A stretch of DNA of 64,000 bases from Chitinophaga pinensis (GCA_945883545.1 CAMCXT010000002.1:62001-126000), one strand, 5' to 3'. Positions 46,707 to 56,503 are shown, counted from the stretch's first letter. Made by a program: numbers and translations. The notes: generated from the sequence alone by a model not told the origin.

Positions 46707-47885
46707 TTATTTGAAGGCATTTTCGCCAGTGATATCCATACCCGTGATAAGCAGGTGAATGTCGTGGGTTCCTTCGTAAGTAATAACAGACTCAAGGTTC
46801 ATCATATGGCGCATAATTGGATATTCTCCAGTGATTCCCATGCCCCCGTGGATTTGGCGTGCTTCACGTGCGATTTCAATGGCCATATTGACATTGTTTC
46901 TTTTAGCCATTGAGATTTGCCCAGGTGTTGCACGGTCTTCATTTCTTAAAACTCCAAGTCTCCAACAAAGCAGTTGAGCTTTGGTGATTTCGGTAATCAT
47001 TTCTGCTAGTTTCTTTTGTTGAAGCTGGAAACCTGCTAGTGGTTTGCCGAATTGAACGCGTTCTTTAGAGTAACGTAATGCAGAATCGTAGCAATCCATT
47101 GCAGCACCAATTACACCCCAAGCGATTCCGTAACGTGCAGAATTTAAGCAGCCGAGCGGCCCTTTTAACCCTTCCACATTTGGAAGAAGATTTTCTTTAG
47201 GAACACGAACGTTATCGAACACCAATTCGCCTGTTGCAGAAGCGCGAAGAGACCATTTGTCGTGCGTTTCAGGGGTTGTGAATCCTTCCATGCCACGTTC
47301 TACTATGATTCCGCGGATTTTACCTTCGTCGTTTTTTGCCCAAACCACTGCGATATCGGCAAAAGGAGCATTTGAAATCCACATTTTAGCACCATTCAAA
47401 AGATAGTGATCTCCTTTGTCTTTGATATTAGTGATCATGCTTCCTGGATCTGACCCCGAATCTGGCTCGGTGAGGCCGAAGCATCCCATCAATTCTCCAG
47501 TTGCTAATTTGGGAAGGTATTTACGGCGTTGTTCTTCAGAACCGTATTTGTAAATTGGATACATTACCAATGAACTTTGAACGGATGCAGTAGAGCGGAT
47601 GCCGCTATCACCTCGTTCAATTTCTTGCATGATCAAACCGTATGTAATTTGATCAAGGCCTTGGCCGCCATATTCTACGGGAATATATGGACCGAATGCG
47701 CCAATTTCTGCAAGCCCTTTTAACAAGTGTTTCGGGAATTCTGCACGTTGAGCGTAGTCTTCGATAATTGGAGTTACTTCTTGTTTAACCCATGCCCGCA
47801 CAGTGTCGCGGATGAGTTTTTGTTCATCTGTCAGTAGATCATCAATCTGATAATAGTCGTGACCCTGAAACCTGTCTTTACTCAT
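46707..47885 (-). CDS. gcdH: Glutaryl-CoA dehydrogenase-like acyl-CoA dehydrogenase
   Basis: A 392-residue FAD enzyme. It follows glutaryl-CoA dehydrogenase block by block: IERGDSGIRSTASVQSSLVMYPIYKYGSEEQRRKYLPKLATGE, GCFGLTEPDSGSDPGSM, KMWISNAPFADIAVVWAKND, FQLQQKKLAEMITEI, and QIHGGMGITGEYPIMRHMMNLESVITYEGTHDIHLLITGMDITG with the catalytic Glu in YEGT. This enzyme converts glutaryl-CoA to crotonyl-CoA in lysine and tryptophan breakdown. Assignment within the ACAD family is by sequence pattern only. It is monocistronic: own upstream gap and terminator. Confidence 0.9.
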   Translation of the reverse strand: MSKDRFQGHDYYQIDDLLTDEQKLIRDTVRAWVKQEVTPIIEDYAQRAEFPKHLLKGLAEIGAFGPYIPVEYGGQGLDQITYGLIMQEIERGDSGIRSTASVQSSLVMYPIYKYGSEEQRRKYLPKLATGELMGCFGLTEPDSGSDPGSMITNIKDKGDHYLLNGAKMWISNAPFADIAVVWAKNDEGKIRGIIVERGMEGFTTPETHDKWSLRASATGELVFDNVRVPKENLLPNVEGLKGPLGCLNSARYGIAWGVIGAAMDCYDSALRYSKERVQFGKPLAGFQLQQKKLAEMITEITKAQLLCWRLGVLRNEDRATPGQISMAKRNNVNMAIEIAREARQIHGGMGITGEYPIMRHMMNLESVITYEGTHDIHLLITGMDITGENAFK

Positions 47886-48053
47886 AATTGCTTGTTTTTT
47901 GACGCGGCAAAAATAGCCAATTCATTTGTTTGAAACATCCTGAAAGCATGATTGTTTCATTTCGGATGGAAACTTTTGTCATTTCAAAGATTAATTTTAT
48001 TTGACAGTCTTTATTTGACGGCATTTTCAAGCATGATCATAAAATTTCATTCT

Positions 48054-48061
48054 TAACTTTG
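48054..48061 (+). promoter_or_regulatory. Putative -7 element of the dps promoter
   Basis: TAACTTTG, exact TAnnTTTG, 20 bp before the ATG at 48082. No TTG at proper -33 distance is evident, which might mean activator dependence. Confidence 0.4.
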
Positions 48062-48081
48062 ATTGTTATAACCAACAAAAA

Positions 48082-48621
48082 ATGTCAACTAAAAAATCAA
48101 ATACAGCGAAGGTTTCGATAAAATCTTCTGTCAGAAAAACAGTGTCGAGAAAAGTTACATCGATTGGCTTAGACCATACCCAATCGATGGAACTTACAGA
48201 GAAGCTCAACGATCTTTTGGCGAACTATCAAATTTTTTACATGAATGTTCGCGGTTTTCATTGGAACATTAAGGGCGAAAAGTTCTTTGAGCTCCATTTA
48301 AAATTCGAAGAATTGTACAACAATCTGGTGCTCAAAATTGATGAAGTTGCGGAACGTATTTTAACACTTGGGCAAACACCATTGCATGGATACGACGATT
48401 ATTTGTCGACCGCTGTGGTAAAGCCGACCAAAAACATAAGCGAAGGGAAAAAAGCCGTTCAATCTATTTTAGATGCTTTTAAGGTGCTTATAACTAAGCA
48501 GCGTGTTTTGTTGGATTTATCGGATGTAGCAGATGACGAAGGAACAAATGCGATGATGAGCGATTACATTCGTGAGCAGGAAAAGCTTGTGTGGATGTAT
48601 TCATCATGGATGGGAAATTAA
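48082..48621 (+). CDS. dps: Dps-family DNA-protecting ferritin-like protein
   Basis: A 179-residue protein. A basic Lys/Ser/Arg-rich tail of about 30 residues (TKKSNTAKVSIKSSVRKTVSRKV) likely binds DNA. The four-helix ferroxidase fold follows: NVRGFHWNIKGEKFFELHLKFEELYNNLVLKIDEVAERILTLG, with the Dps dimer-interface ferroxidase His in GFHWN and the Asp/Glu in KIDEVAER. Dps oxidises iron with hydrogen peroxide, stores it and compacts DNA in stress. The domain sequence (YMNVRGFHWN...GYDDYL) is typical. It stands alone between two gene blocks. Confidence 0.94.
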   Translation: MSTKKSNTAKVSIKSSVRKTVSRKVTSIGLDHTQSMELTEKLNDLLANYQIFYMNVRGFHWNIKGEKFFELHLKFEELYNNLVLKIDEVAERILTLGQTPLHGYDDYLSTAVVKPTKNISEGKKAVQSILDAFKVLITKQRVLLDLSDVADDEGTNAMMSDYIREQEKLVWMYSSWMGN

Positions 48622-48687
48622 AATCTTCTTTAGTACTGGTTTAATTTGGAGTATTCAATAATGATATTTTCCGCATAAGATTTCCTA

Positions 48688-48695
48688 TATATTTG
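48688..48695 (+). promoter_or_regulatory. Putative -7 element of the kbl promoter
   Basis: TATATTTG, exact TAnnTTTG, 23 bp before the kbl ATG at 48719. No convincing -33 TTG. Confidence 0.35.
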
Positions 48696-48718
48696 GCTCG
48701 TTTCTAAAATCATTTTTA

Positions 48719-49909
48719 ATGTACGGAGAATTTCAAAAATTTCTGCAGGATGAGCTTGCTGCTATTGACGAGGCTGGGCTTTTCAAAAAAGAAAGAATCA
48801 TTATCAACCCTCAGGGTGCCGATATTCAGGTAAGTGGCGGACAAGAAGTAACCAATTTTTGTGCGAACAATTACCTTGGATTGTCGTCGCATCCAGCAGT
48901 AATTGAAGCTGCCCACAAAGCTCTAGAAACGCATGGTTTCGGGATGAGCAGTGTTCGCTTCATCTGTGGAACACAAGACATTCATAAAGAATTAGAACGG
49001 AAACTGTCTGAATTCCTCGGCACTGAAGACACAATTTTATATGCTGCTGCATTTGATGCCAATGGTGGCGTTTTTGAGCCGCTTTTCGGAGCTGAAGATG
49101 CCATCATTTCGGATTCACTAAACCATGCTTCCATTATCGATGGTGTGCGTCTTTGCAAGGCTGTTCGTTATCGTTATGAGAATAACAACATGGCTGATCT
49201 TGAGGCAAAGTTGATCGAGTCGCAAGCCCAAAGATTTAGAGTAATTGTTACTGATGGTGTTTTCTCCATGGATGGTTACATCGCACAATTGGATAAAATT
49301 GTGGAACTCGCCGAAAAATACAATGCCTTAATAATGGTTGATGATTGTCATTCAACGGGGTTTTTAGGTAAAACAGGAAGAGGAACGGCCGAACATTGCG
49401 GTGTGATGGGCAAAATCGACATCATTACTGGCACACTCGGCAAGGCACTCGGTGGCGCCATGGGCGGATTTACTTCAGGAAAAAAGGAAATCATCGACAT
49501 GCTTCGTCAGCGTTCGAGACCTTACTTGTTTTCGAATTCTTTGGCGCCGTCGATCGTTGGAGCAGGTATAGCGGTGGTAGATTTATTGAATTCAACCACT
49601 GAACTTCGCGATAAATTGATGGAAAACACAACTTATTTCAGAGCAAAAATGAAAGAAGCTGGATTTGACATTAAAGAAGGAATTCATCCAATTTGCCCGG
49701 TTATGCTTTATGATGCCCGTTTAAGTCAGGTGTTTTCTGAGAAGCTTCTTGAAGAAGGCATTTATGTTATTGGGTTTTATTATCCAGTAGTGCCGAAAGG
49801 CCAAGCAAGGATTCGAGTGCAGATTTCTGCCGCGCACGAAAGGCATCATCTCGACAAGGCTATATCGGCATTTATCAAAGTGGGCAAGGAGCTCGGCGTA
49901 ATTTCTTAA
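48719..49909 (+). CDS. kbl: Glycine C-acetyltransferase (2-amino-3-ketobutyrate CoA ligase)
   Basis: A 396-residue PLP enzyme of the alpha-oxoamine synthase family. Family blocks: [95 protein letters not shown] (cofactor Asp and His), the PLP Lys in [23 protein letters not shown], and [13 protein letters not shown]. It splits 2-amino-3-ketobutyrate with CoA to glycine and acetyl-CoA in threonine degradation. KBL over BioF/SPT is supported by the overall match, but a related activity remains possible because tdh is not in the window. It is followed by a beta-barrel gene after 19 bp. Confidence 0.93.
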   Translation: MYGEFQKFLQDELAAIDEAGLFKKERIIINPQGADIQVSGGQEVTNFCANNYLGLSSHPAVIEAAHKALETHGFGMSSVRFICGTQDIHKELERKLSEFLGTEDTILYAAAFDANGGVFEPLFGAEDAIISDSLNHASIIDGVRLCKAVRYRYENNNMADLEAKLIESQAQRFRVIVTDGVFSMDGYIAQLDKIVELAEKYNALIMVDDCHSTGFLGKTGRGTAEHCGVMGKIDIITGTLGKALGGAMGGFTSGKKEIIDMLRQRSRPYLFSNSLAPSIVGAGIAVVDLLNSTTELRDKLMENTTYFRAKMKEAGFDIKEGIHPICPVMLYDARLSQVFSEKLLEEGIYVIGFYYPVVPKGQARIRVQISAAHERHHLDKAISAFIKVGKELGVIS

Positions 49910-49928
49910 CAACCTCCAATAAAAGTAT

Positions 49929-50657
49929 ATGAAAGCGAAACTATTGATTTTGTCGTTGGCTCTTGCTTTAAATAGCATAGCCCAAGTAGGAGAAGAAAAA
50001 ACAGAATACAAGAAAAGCTACATGGCATCGGCATCAGAGTTCATTCTCTCGATGGGTAACCTTGGTAACGTTAAGATTTATGCTCCAGAATCAACCGGCG
50101 GATTAACGATATCAGATAAAAAAGCATCTCCTGTTCCTCGTTTTTCAGCATTTTTTCATTTCACTCAGCAAATGCATTATAATTTTTCGAGTGGATTTGG
50201 AATTTACACGGGATTGGGCATGAGAAATATTGGGCTGATTAACAACCTAAACGATACAATTCGTGTGAAACATCGGGCCTATGGGATTTCGGTGCCTTTG
50301 GCCTTCAAAATCGGAAACATGGGAAAGAAATCCTATTTTGCTTTAGGTGCAGAAGCAGAATATATGTTTCACTTTAAGCAAAAGGTTTTTGTAGGAGAGG
50401 GTAGGGGAGTTAAGCAAAATAAAACATCCGAATGGTTCTCCAATCGTGTAAATGGCTTTAATCCAAGTGTTTTTGTAGAGATGAATTTTGGCAGAGGAAG
50501 TTACATCCGAGTGAAGTATTATCTGATGGATTTTTTGAATGCCAATGCAAGACAAGGTATCAATGTAAGCGGACAAGATCTAAGCTTTACGTCCGATAGT
50601 AGTCAACTTTTTGCCGTTTCTTTTGGCAAGGTGGTGAGCAAAAAGAAGAAGCAATAA
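49929..50657 (+). CDS. Outer-membrane beta-barrel protein, function unknown
   Basis: A 242-residue protein with a signal peptide (MKAKLLILSLALALNSIAQ). It has Gly/Tyr/Phe-rich strands (FHFTQQMHYNFSSGFGIYTGLGMRNIGLI, RAYGISVPLAFKIGN, YFALGAEAEYMFHFKQK, NPSVFVEMNFGRGSYIRVKYYLMDF) typical of the PorT/OmpW-like eight-stranded barrels. No substrate can be inferred. It closes a two-gene unit with kbl; a terminator follows. Confidence 0.78.
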   Translation: MKAKLLILSLALALNSIAQVGEEKTEYKKSYMASASEFILSMGNLGNVKIYAPESTGGLTISDKKASPVPRFSAFFHFTQQMHYNFSSGFGIYTGLGMRNIGLINNLNDTIRVKHRAYGISVPLAFKIGNMGKKSYFALGAEAEYMFHFKQKVFVGEGRGVKQNKTSEWFSNRVNGFNPSVFVEMNFGRGSYIRVKYYLMDFLNANARQGINVSGQDLSFTSDSSQLFAVSFGKVVSKKKKQ

Positions 50658-50678
50658 AGGCTACAGAAATTGATTATG

Positions 50679-50710
50679 AAGCGCTGAAGACTTTGTTTTT
50701 CAGCGCTTTT
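50679..50710 (+). terminator. Rho-independent terminator after the beta-barrel gene
   Basis: AAGCGCTGAA, 10-nt loop, TTCAGCGCTT then a T-run: perfect 10-bp stem on the plus strand, 21 bp after the stop. Confidence 0.9.
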
Positions 50711-50837
50711 TGTTTTGATGTCGGTAGACTTAGGCTACTTATTCCCAACTTGCTCATCGTTGTTGTTTAAAGTCAGGAGGCTTTAATTACTTATATCCAC
50801 AAGACTCCTTCTGAAGTCTTGAAATAGCGGCAATTAA

Positions 50838-50872
50838 AAAACCCTGCAAAAGGCTAGCTTCTGCAGGGTTTT
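50838..50872 (-). terminator. Rho-independent terminator after the lysyl oxidase-like gene
   Basis: AAAACCCTGCA, 13-nt loop, TGCAGGGTTTT with U-run on the minus strand, 17 bp after the stop of the secreted lysyl oxidase-like gene. The stretch 50711-50837 between the two terminators has no gene I can see. Confidence 0.88.
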
Positions 50873-50889
50873 AAAAGTGTTTGTATCTT

Positions 50890-53277
50890 TTAGTTATTGA
50901 TGACCAACTTCTTTGTGATTAAGCCTTTTTCAGTAACAAGGTTCACCAAATAAATTCCGCTAGCAAGATCGTTAGTTGGGAACGTGATGCGTTCCTTATC
51001 AACTTGTTGAAGCGTTTTAGTGAAAAGCACTTGGCCTTGAGCGTTCATCAAACTTACCGTAGCATCAAGTGTTTCGAATAAGTTGAGTTCGATATTTACT
51101 TCTGTTGTAGCAGGATTCGGGATGAGAGCAAAGTAATTCTGCTTGTCATAATTCCTTAAACCAGTAACGTCATATTCCCAACACTGACCTCCAATAACGG
51201 TTGTAGTTGTTGTCATCATAGCGCTTACTACATCTACGATTCTATCGATGCAAATCGTGTCGCTAGATAATTCGTAGTAATGTACACGCAAGATTGTTGT
51301 TGGCTCGTAGTACTTACGAATCATTGAATCTTGGTATGAAATACCGATCACTTTGTTTCCACCAAGAACGAATTCTGGTTGAATTGGATATTCTACAGGA
51401 TCAGCTAAGTTCTCAACATCCCAAATGTAAACACCGCTCAATTCAAATTCGTAAGCAGTAACGCGTGTTGAAGGATTGGTGATTCCGATGTCTACAAACT
51501 TCTCACTAAAATCAACATTCATGATTTCCAGTGTAACAGTATCTGCTGCATTCAAGGAGCCTCCTGGGAAGTTACAGTGGTCGTGTGGTGCATTTCCGGT
51601 ATGCGCATGGGTTGAGCCATAATTTACGCAACTTGAAATCAAAGCAGCATCATAAACGCTAATTCTATTGTCTTGGTTAATGTCGTTGCAGGCAGTTGCT
51701 AAAATATCATTGCCTAGGATTTCATCTACATAGGTGTGAGAGTCGTTCAAATCTTGGTAACCGTTCACATTCAAGTCGCCCATGATACGTGTTCCGGCGC
51801 AGTTTCCTTCGCAATCCAATTGTGCAGAACCAAAAACTTCACCTGAGCAATCTGTGTATGCAGGACAATCGTCTAACACTTCAATCGTTCGGTTTCCATT
51901 GGCATCTCTTCCAAGGTAAACGCAAACCTGCGCCCAGTTGTTGGCGTGAGAAAGTTCGATACGTCCAAGTGCATCTGCGGCATTGTCCCAGTTTACGCGA
52001 ACCACCATGGTATAACGACCAGTGTCGATTTCTGTAATATCCATCCACTGACAATCGAGCCCAGACCCATAAATATCCCCGCATTGGCGGGAAATACCCA
52101 TATTGGCACAGCCGTATTGCGCATTTCCACCATCTCCACATTCAAGATCGAGTACGCAAAAACCGTTTTTGAAACCAACCGGAATTGCTTGACCTTGTTG
52201 ATCGTACATAATGTATTCAGCATAACCTTCGTAGTGCCAGTGGCCGTGGCAGTTGCCCCAAGAAAACTGTGTAGGTTGAGCTGTAGGAGAACCGATGTAA
52301 TAATCGGCAGTTCCGATATTCTTGATGTGTGTCGTGAAACGAATAATATCGCGTGTACCAAAACCGGTTAAACAGCCTTCTACAACTTGGCAATTGGTTG
52401 CATTGATAGTTGCTAAGTAGATTGATGTTTTGATGGTGTTTTCTAGAACGATTAAGTCGGGACGGCCGTCTGGACAAAGTGGATTTCCTTCGTAGTAACA
52501 AACATCATCGACAGTAGCGATAGGATTGAAGTTACAAGCAGTTGGATCCATGCAACCTGAAACAGGGCCATTGTAGCTCAGCGACCAGTTAATCGCTCCT
52601 GTGCAGCTTTCAGAAGCATCGCCAATACGGATATAATACGAAACGCCAGCTTCCATAAGAGCATTTACACGTGCTTGTTGCCCGCATCCACCGCTGTTAT
52701 CGTCATAGTAAATGGTTCCTTCGTTAGAGTTTGTAACAAGTAAACCAGCACAGTGGTCGTACACCCAGATTTTTGTATCGCAGGTATTGTTTCCACAAGT
52801 GGAGATGAAGTACATCCCAGTTGAATCGGGAGTGAATTCGTACCAAGTATTTCGTGCTGGAGCGGTGAATTGTCCTGGAATAGCTGTGAGTGCAGAGTTG
52901 CAGTCTTGACCTGGAGGGCAATTAAACTGCACCGTTTGACCAGTTCCGTAGTTTCCTCCGGTTGCTACAGTATCGCCAGCAAGCACAATGTAGAAAGAGC
53001 CATTTCCATATTGGCAGCATATACCATCACCCGCTGAGTCGTTGATTTGAAATGTGAGGCAATTTTGCGGAGCCACACATAGCGTTGTGCCAGAAGATGT
53101 TCCTGATGCCAATTGCGTGCTTCCTGAAGACAACGTCCAAGAAGTTTCTTGAGGATATTGGTCTGGATTGATGATTACCTGAACAGAAAGTTCTCCTGCG
53201 GGACACTGAGCAGAAACCAAATATGGCATCGTAAAGCCCAGTAAAATCAGACAAATCTTGTGTAGAGATGTTTTCAA
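50890..53277 (-). CDS. Secreted lysyl oxidase-like protein with T9SS sorting domain
   Basis: A 795-residue exported protein with a signal peptide (to about residue 23). A beta-rich, Cys-rich N-terminal part (24-240) follows, then a GCMDPTACNFNP segment (241-252). A lysyl oxidase domain (about 270-456) has three copper His in CHGHWH (344, 346, 348), K370 in GFKNGFC and Y403 in DIYGSGLDCQW. These match the Lys-Tyr pair that forms the LTQ cofactor in animal LOX. A dockerin-like EF-hand pair lies at about 498-553 (DLNVNGYQDLND, DINQDNRISVYD). The last roughly 80 residues (from YFALIPNPATTEVNIEL) are a type A T9SS C-terminal domain. It would be secreted by the machinery encoded at 17.9-23.7 kb. 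Confidence 0.92.
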   Translation of the reverse strand: MKTSLHKICLILLGFTMPYLVSAQCPAGELSVQVIINPDQYPQETSWTLSSGSTQLASGTSSGTTLCVAPQNCLTFQINDSAGDGICCQYGNGSFYIVLAGDTVATGGNYGTGQTVQFNCPPGQDCNSALTAIPGQFTAPARNTWYEFTPDSTGMYFISTCGNNTCDTKIWVYDHCAGLLVTNSNEGTIYYDDNSGGCGQQARVNALMEAGVSYYIRIGDASESCTGAINWSLSYNGPVSGCMDPTACNFNPIATVDDVCYYEGNPLCPDGRPDLIVLENTIKTSIYLATINATNCQVVEGCLTGFGTRDIIRFTTHIKNIGTADYYIGSPTAQPTQFSWGNCHGHWHYEGYAEYIMYDQQGQAIPVGFKNGFCVLDLECGDGGNAQYGCANMGISRQCGDIYGSGLDCQWMDITEIDTGRYTMVVRVNWDNAADALGRIELSHANNWAQVCVYLGRDANGNRTIEVLDDCPAYTDCSGEVFGSAQLDCEGNCAGTRIMGDLNVNGYQDLNDSHTYVDEILGNDILATACNDINQDNRISVYDAALISSCVNYGSTHAHTGNAPHDHCNFPGGSLNAADTVTLEIMNVDFSEKFVDIGITNPSTRVTAYEFELSGVYIWDVENLADPVEYPIQPEFVLGGNKVIGISYQDSMIRKYYEPTTILRVHYYELSSDTICIDRIVDVVSAMMTTTTTVIGGQCWEYDVTGLRNYDKQNYFALIPNPATTEVNIELNLFETLDATVSLMNAQGQVLFTKTLQQVDKERITFPTNDLASGIYLVNLVTEKGLITKKLVINN

Positions 53278-53346
53278 ACTATTGAAGGTTAAGTTTTAAA
53301 TGGAATTTCACAAAAGTGGAATCCAAAGTTACGGAAATTTTTTTAA

Positions 53347-53450
53347 CCCCGGACTTAAGTCCGGGGCTACATGACATAATAGTCCGGGGAAGCGGGTCAT
53401 AAGTCTGTGGCTGCAGGAACATAAGACCAAAGGCGGCCTGATGACTTTTA
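53347..53450. repeat. REP-like palindrome with degenerate tandem copies
   Basis: A perfect 20-bp palindrome (arms CCCCGGACTT and AAGTCCGGGG, 53347-53366) starts a run of related units that begin with AGTC or AGAC at about 53358, 53381, 53402 and 53424. Their shared form is AGTCCGGGGCT..CAT(A)A and they decay from first to last. They lie between the lysyl oxidase-like gene start and the aldo/keto reductase stop on the minus strand. Confidence 0.65.
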
Positions 53451-53451
53451 G

Positions 53452-54429
53452 CTAGAATCCCGCTAAAACCGGTTTGTTGTCAAGAATTAACTCGATTTCT
53501 TGGTTTAATTCTGGAATGATGAGGTGAATTTTTTCGAGCGATTGAATGTTGTCGAGCAGGTGGTTTTTCTTCGACGCACCCAAAATTACCGTACTCACAT
53601 GAGGGTTTTTCAAGCACCAAGCAATCGCCAATTGAGGCAAAGTGATGCCAGTGTCTTTGGCTAGTTTTTCCAGCTTTCGTGTTTTGTCGAGGTTCGATTC
53701 GGTGAGCACTTTTTCTTTGAGCCATTCGAGTCCATCGATGCCGAGGCGCGTGTCGGTTGGGAAGCCGTTGTTGTATTTTCCTGAGAGAATGCCCGATGCC
53801 AATGGCGACCAAATGGTAGACCCATAACCCAGTTCATCGAAAACGCGTTTGTATTCTAGCTCGAAACGGTAACGGTGAAGCATGTTGTACTGTGGTTGCT
53901 CCATGGTTGGAGGAATGAGGTGCTCGCGGCGTGCGATGGCAAAAGCCTCTGTAATTTCTTGAGCGCTCCACTCAGAAGTTCCCCAATACAAGATTTTGCC
54001 TTGGCGAATCAGATCATTCATTGCCCAAACCGTTTCTTCGATTGGGGTTTCAGGATCTGGACGATGGCAAAACAACAGATCTAAATAATCCAATTGGAAA
54101 CGCTTCAGCGCAGCTTCACAGCCTTCCATGATGTGTTTTCTCGACAATCCAGTTTGGTTGGGCTTGTCGCCTCCCCAGAAAAGTTTGCTAGATACCACGT
54201 AGGTTTGGCGGTTCCATTGCACTTTTTTGAGGATGTTGCCCATCACGATTTCACTTTTTCCACGTGCGTAGATTTCGGCATTGTCGAAAAAATTGATCCC
54301 GCTGTCGTATGCGGTGATCATGAGTTCTTCGGCGACATCGTCGGAAATTTGCTTCCCGAATGTGAGCCAAGAACCAAGAGAAAGGGCAGAAACTTTAAGG
54401 CCAGAACGGCCCAAACGACGATATTCCAT
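53452..54429 (-). CDS. Aldo/keto reductase (potassium-channel beta-subunit/YghZ-like)
   Basis: A 325-residue TIM-barrel NADPH oxidoreductase. It has MEYRRLGRSGLKVSALSLGSWLTFG, then YDSGINFFDNAEIYARGKSE with catalytic Asp and Tyr, VVSSKLFWGG (Lys), DYLDLLFCHRPDPETPIEETVWAMNDLIRQGKILYWGTSEW (catalytic His) and LAIAWCLKNPHVSTVILGASKKNHL near the C-terminus (NADPH site). The close pattern is to the YghZ/Kv-beta group. The physiological substrate is unknown. The start ATG at 54429 is convincing. It is divergent from korA. Confidence 0.93.
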   Translation of the reverse strand: MEYRRLGRSGLKVSALSLGSWLTFGKQISDDVAEELMITAYDSGINFFDNAEIYARGKSEIVMGNILKKVQWNRQTYVVSSKLFWGGDKPNQTGLSRKHIMEGCEAALKRFQLDYLDLLFCHRPDPETPIEETVWAMNDLIRQGKILYWGTSEWSAQEITEAFAIARREHLIPPTMEQPQYNMLHRYRFELEYKRVFDELGYGSTIWSPLASGILSGKYNNGFPTDTRLGIDGLEWLKEKVLTESNLDKTRKLEKLAKDTGITLPQLAIAWCLKNPHVSTVILGASKKNHLLDNIQSLEKIHLIIPELNQEIELILDNKPVLAGF

Positions 54430-54616
54430 AGGGTAGGGGAGTGCTAAAAAATTGGAACCTGAAAAGTAGGATAAATTCGATCAGGAAACGGAATTTTATG
54501 GGGATTGTTTAGCAGAGACAAGGATTAGAGCACGGTTTAGACCATTTAAAATTCTTGCGCACATGGAGATAGACGAATGAATTGGCAGAAATCTATGCCG
54601 AGGTGAATTTTCTCTT

Positions 54617-54624
54617 TACCTTTG
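54617..54624 (+). promoter_or_regulatory. Putative -7 element of the korAB promoter
   Basis: TACCTTTG, exact TAnnTTTG, 35 bp before the korA ATG at 54660. Because it lies inside a longer open frame (from a TTG at 54582), it argues for the shorter korA start. Confidence 0.45.
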
Positions 54625-54659
54625 GCCAACTTTTTACAGCGTTTGCTGTTCTTTTCAAG

Positions 54660-56501
54660 ATGGAAAACACTACCCTCCACGCCACGGAAGCCACGATTCT
54701 GTTCGCAGGCGATTCCGGCGACGGGATTCAACTCGCTGGTGATCAGTTCACCAATACTACAGCCCTTCACGGGAACGACCTCAGTACATTTCCGAATTTC
54801 CCTGCAGAAATCCGCGCCCCACAAGGAACACTTGCAGGTGTTTCTGGATTTCAGATAAAATTTGGTAGTACCGAAATTTACACGCCGGGCGACCATTGCG
54901 ATATGCTTGTGGTGATGAATGCTGCTGCGCTGAAGGCTAACTTGAAGCAACTGAAGGCTGGTGGAATCATCATCGCCAATACCGAAGGATTTGATCCCAA
55001 AAATCTCCGATTGGCGAAATATCCAGATGGCGTTAATCCGATCGAAGACGGCAGCTTGGATGCGTTCAGATTGTTCAAGATTGATGTAACCAAAATGACC
55101 AAGGCAACGCTCGATGGCAGCGGCTTGGGCACCAAGGAAATTGATCGTACAAAAAATATGTTCGTATTGGGATTCATCTATTGGATCTACAACCGTTCGC
55201 TTGAAACCACGATAAAATTCATCGAGCAGAAGTTCGGAAAGCGTCCTGAAATCGTTGATGCCAACGTGAAAACCCTTAAAGCGGGTTATCACTATGGAGA
55301 AACCAGCGAAACCTTCATGCAACGCGTTGAGGTGAAAGCTGCACAAATTGCTCCTGGTAACTACCGAAACATCAATGGAAACCCAGCAACAGCTTATGGT
55401 TTGATTGCTGCAGCACAAAAATCAGGGTTGCCACTTTTCTTAGGATCTTATCCAATTACACCAGCTTCCGACATCCTGCACGAATTATCACGACACAAGA
55501 ATTTTGGTGTTCGTACCTTCCAAGCAGAGGATGAAATAGCAGCGATTACTTCGGCAATAGGTGCTGCATTTGGTGGATCTCTGGCGATTACCACTTCTTC
55601 GGGTCCTGGTATCGCCTTAAAAACGGAAGCCATCGGATTGGCGATCATGCTTGAATTGCCTTTGGTGATCATCAATGTACAGCGCGGCGGTCCATCAACC
55701 GGATTGCCAACAAAAACTGAGCAGGCGGATCTTCTTCAGGCTGTTTATGGCCGAAATGGTGAAGCGCCACTTCCTGTAATTGCTGCACAAAGTCCGGGAG
55801 ATTGTTTCTATGCAGTGTACGAAGCTTGTCGCATTGCTATTGAGCATAGCACTCCTGTGTTTTTCCTCAGTGATGGGTATCTTGCAAATGGTGCAGAACC
55901 TTGGCAGTATCCTGTTTCTGCAGATTTGAAGCCGATCAAGGCTGTATTCGCAGAAGCTTTGCCAGAAGGAGAGAAATTTCTACCCTACAAACGCGATGAA
56001 AAATTGGCGCGCAAATGGGCTGTGCCTGGCGTGAAAGGCCTTGAGCACCGTATCGGTGGATTGGAAAAAGAGCACGAAACAGGGAACATCAGTTATGATC
56101 CCGACAACCACGAGTTTATGGTGAAGTTGCGTGCCGAAAAAGTGGAGCGCATCGCAGATTATATTCCTGATCAACAAATCGACCAAGGGCCTTCGAAAGG
56201 GAAATTGTTGGTGATTGGTTGGGGTTCTACTTATGGAGCTATCAAAACTGCTGTAAAAGCGGCGTTGGAAGCGGGTCATAGCGTTGCGCATGCACATATT
56301 CGTTACATGAATCCATTCCCAAAAAACTTGGGTGAATTGATGAAGCAATACGATTATGTGTTGGTTCCAGAGATGAACAATGGCCAATTGGTGCGGATGC
56401 TTCGCGATAAGTATCTCGTTCCTGCAGAAGGATTTAACAAGATTAAAGGCATTCCGTTTACATCAACGGAGTTGCTCGAAAAAATTAAAACACTCGCCTA
56501 A
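54660..56501 (+). CDS. korA: 2-oxoacid:ferredoxin oxidoreductase, fused gamma-alpha subunit
   Basis: A 613-residue subunit of a 2-oxoglutarate-type ferredoxin oxidoreductase. The gamma domain is at the N-terminus ([43 protein letters not shown]). The alpha (pyrimidine-binding) domain follows: [58 protein letters not shown] and [18 protein letters not shown]. Paired with KorB it links 2-oxoacid decarboxylation to ferredoxin reduction, in the TCA cycle or its reverse. The start at [11 protein letters not shown] (54660) avoids an extra 26 residues and fits a -7 element lying upstream of it. It sits 2 bp before korB. Confidence 0.93.
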   Translation: MENTTLHATEATILFAGDSGDGIQLAGDQFTNTTALHGNDLSTFPNFPAEIRAPQGTLAGVSGFQIKFGSTEIYTPGDHCDMLVVMNAAALKANLKQLKAGGIIIANTEGFDPKNLRLAKYPDGVNPIEDGSLDAFRLFKIDVTKMTKATLDGSGLGTKEIDRTKNMFVLGFIYWIYNRSLETTIKFIEQKFGKRPEIVDANVKTLKAGYHYGETSETFMQRVEVKAAQIAPGNYRNINGNPATAYGLIAAAQKSGLPLFLGSYPITPASDILHELSRHKNFGVRTFQAEDEIAAITSAIGAAFGGSLAITTSSGPGIALKTEAIGLAIMLELPLVIINVQRGGPSTGLPTKTEQADLLQAVYGRNGEAPLPVIAAQSPGDCFYAVYEACRIAIEHSTPVFFLSDGYLANGAEPWQYPVSADLKPIKAVFAEALPEGEKFLPYKRDEKLARKWAVPGVKGLEHRIGGLEKEHETGNISYDPDNHEFMVKLRAEKVERIADYIPDQQIDQGPSKGKLLVIGWGSTYGAIKTAVKAALEAGHSVAHAHIRYMNPFPKNLGELMKQYDYVLVPEMNNGQLVRMLRDKYLVPAEGFNKIKGIPFTSTELLEKIKTLA

Positions 56502-56503
56502 GC

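Noticed and set aside
46861-46880. CACGTG in the acyl-CoA dehydrogenase gene as a third parS
   Set aside because: Only the central six bases match (CTTCACGTGCGATT); the flanks do not fit.
50711-50837. Possible small RNA between the two terminators
   Set aside because: I see no promoter or stable fold specific to this stretch; it is a gap between convergent genes.
51789-52371. Several open frames of 80-140 codons inside the lysyl oxidase-like gene
   Set aside because: Antisense or out-of-frame shadows of a Cys/Gly-rich coding region; no own start signals.
54546-55418. Open frame of 290 codons on the minus strand opposite korA
   Set aside because: It lies completely within the well-supported korA coding region on the other strand and its translation is unlike any family; a shadow.
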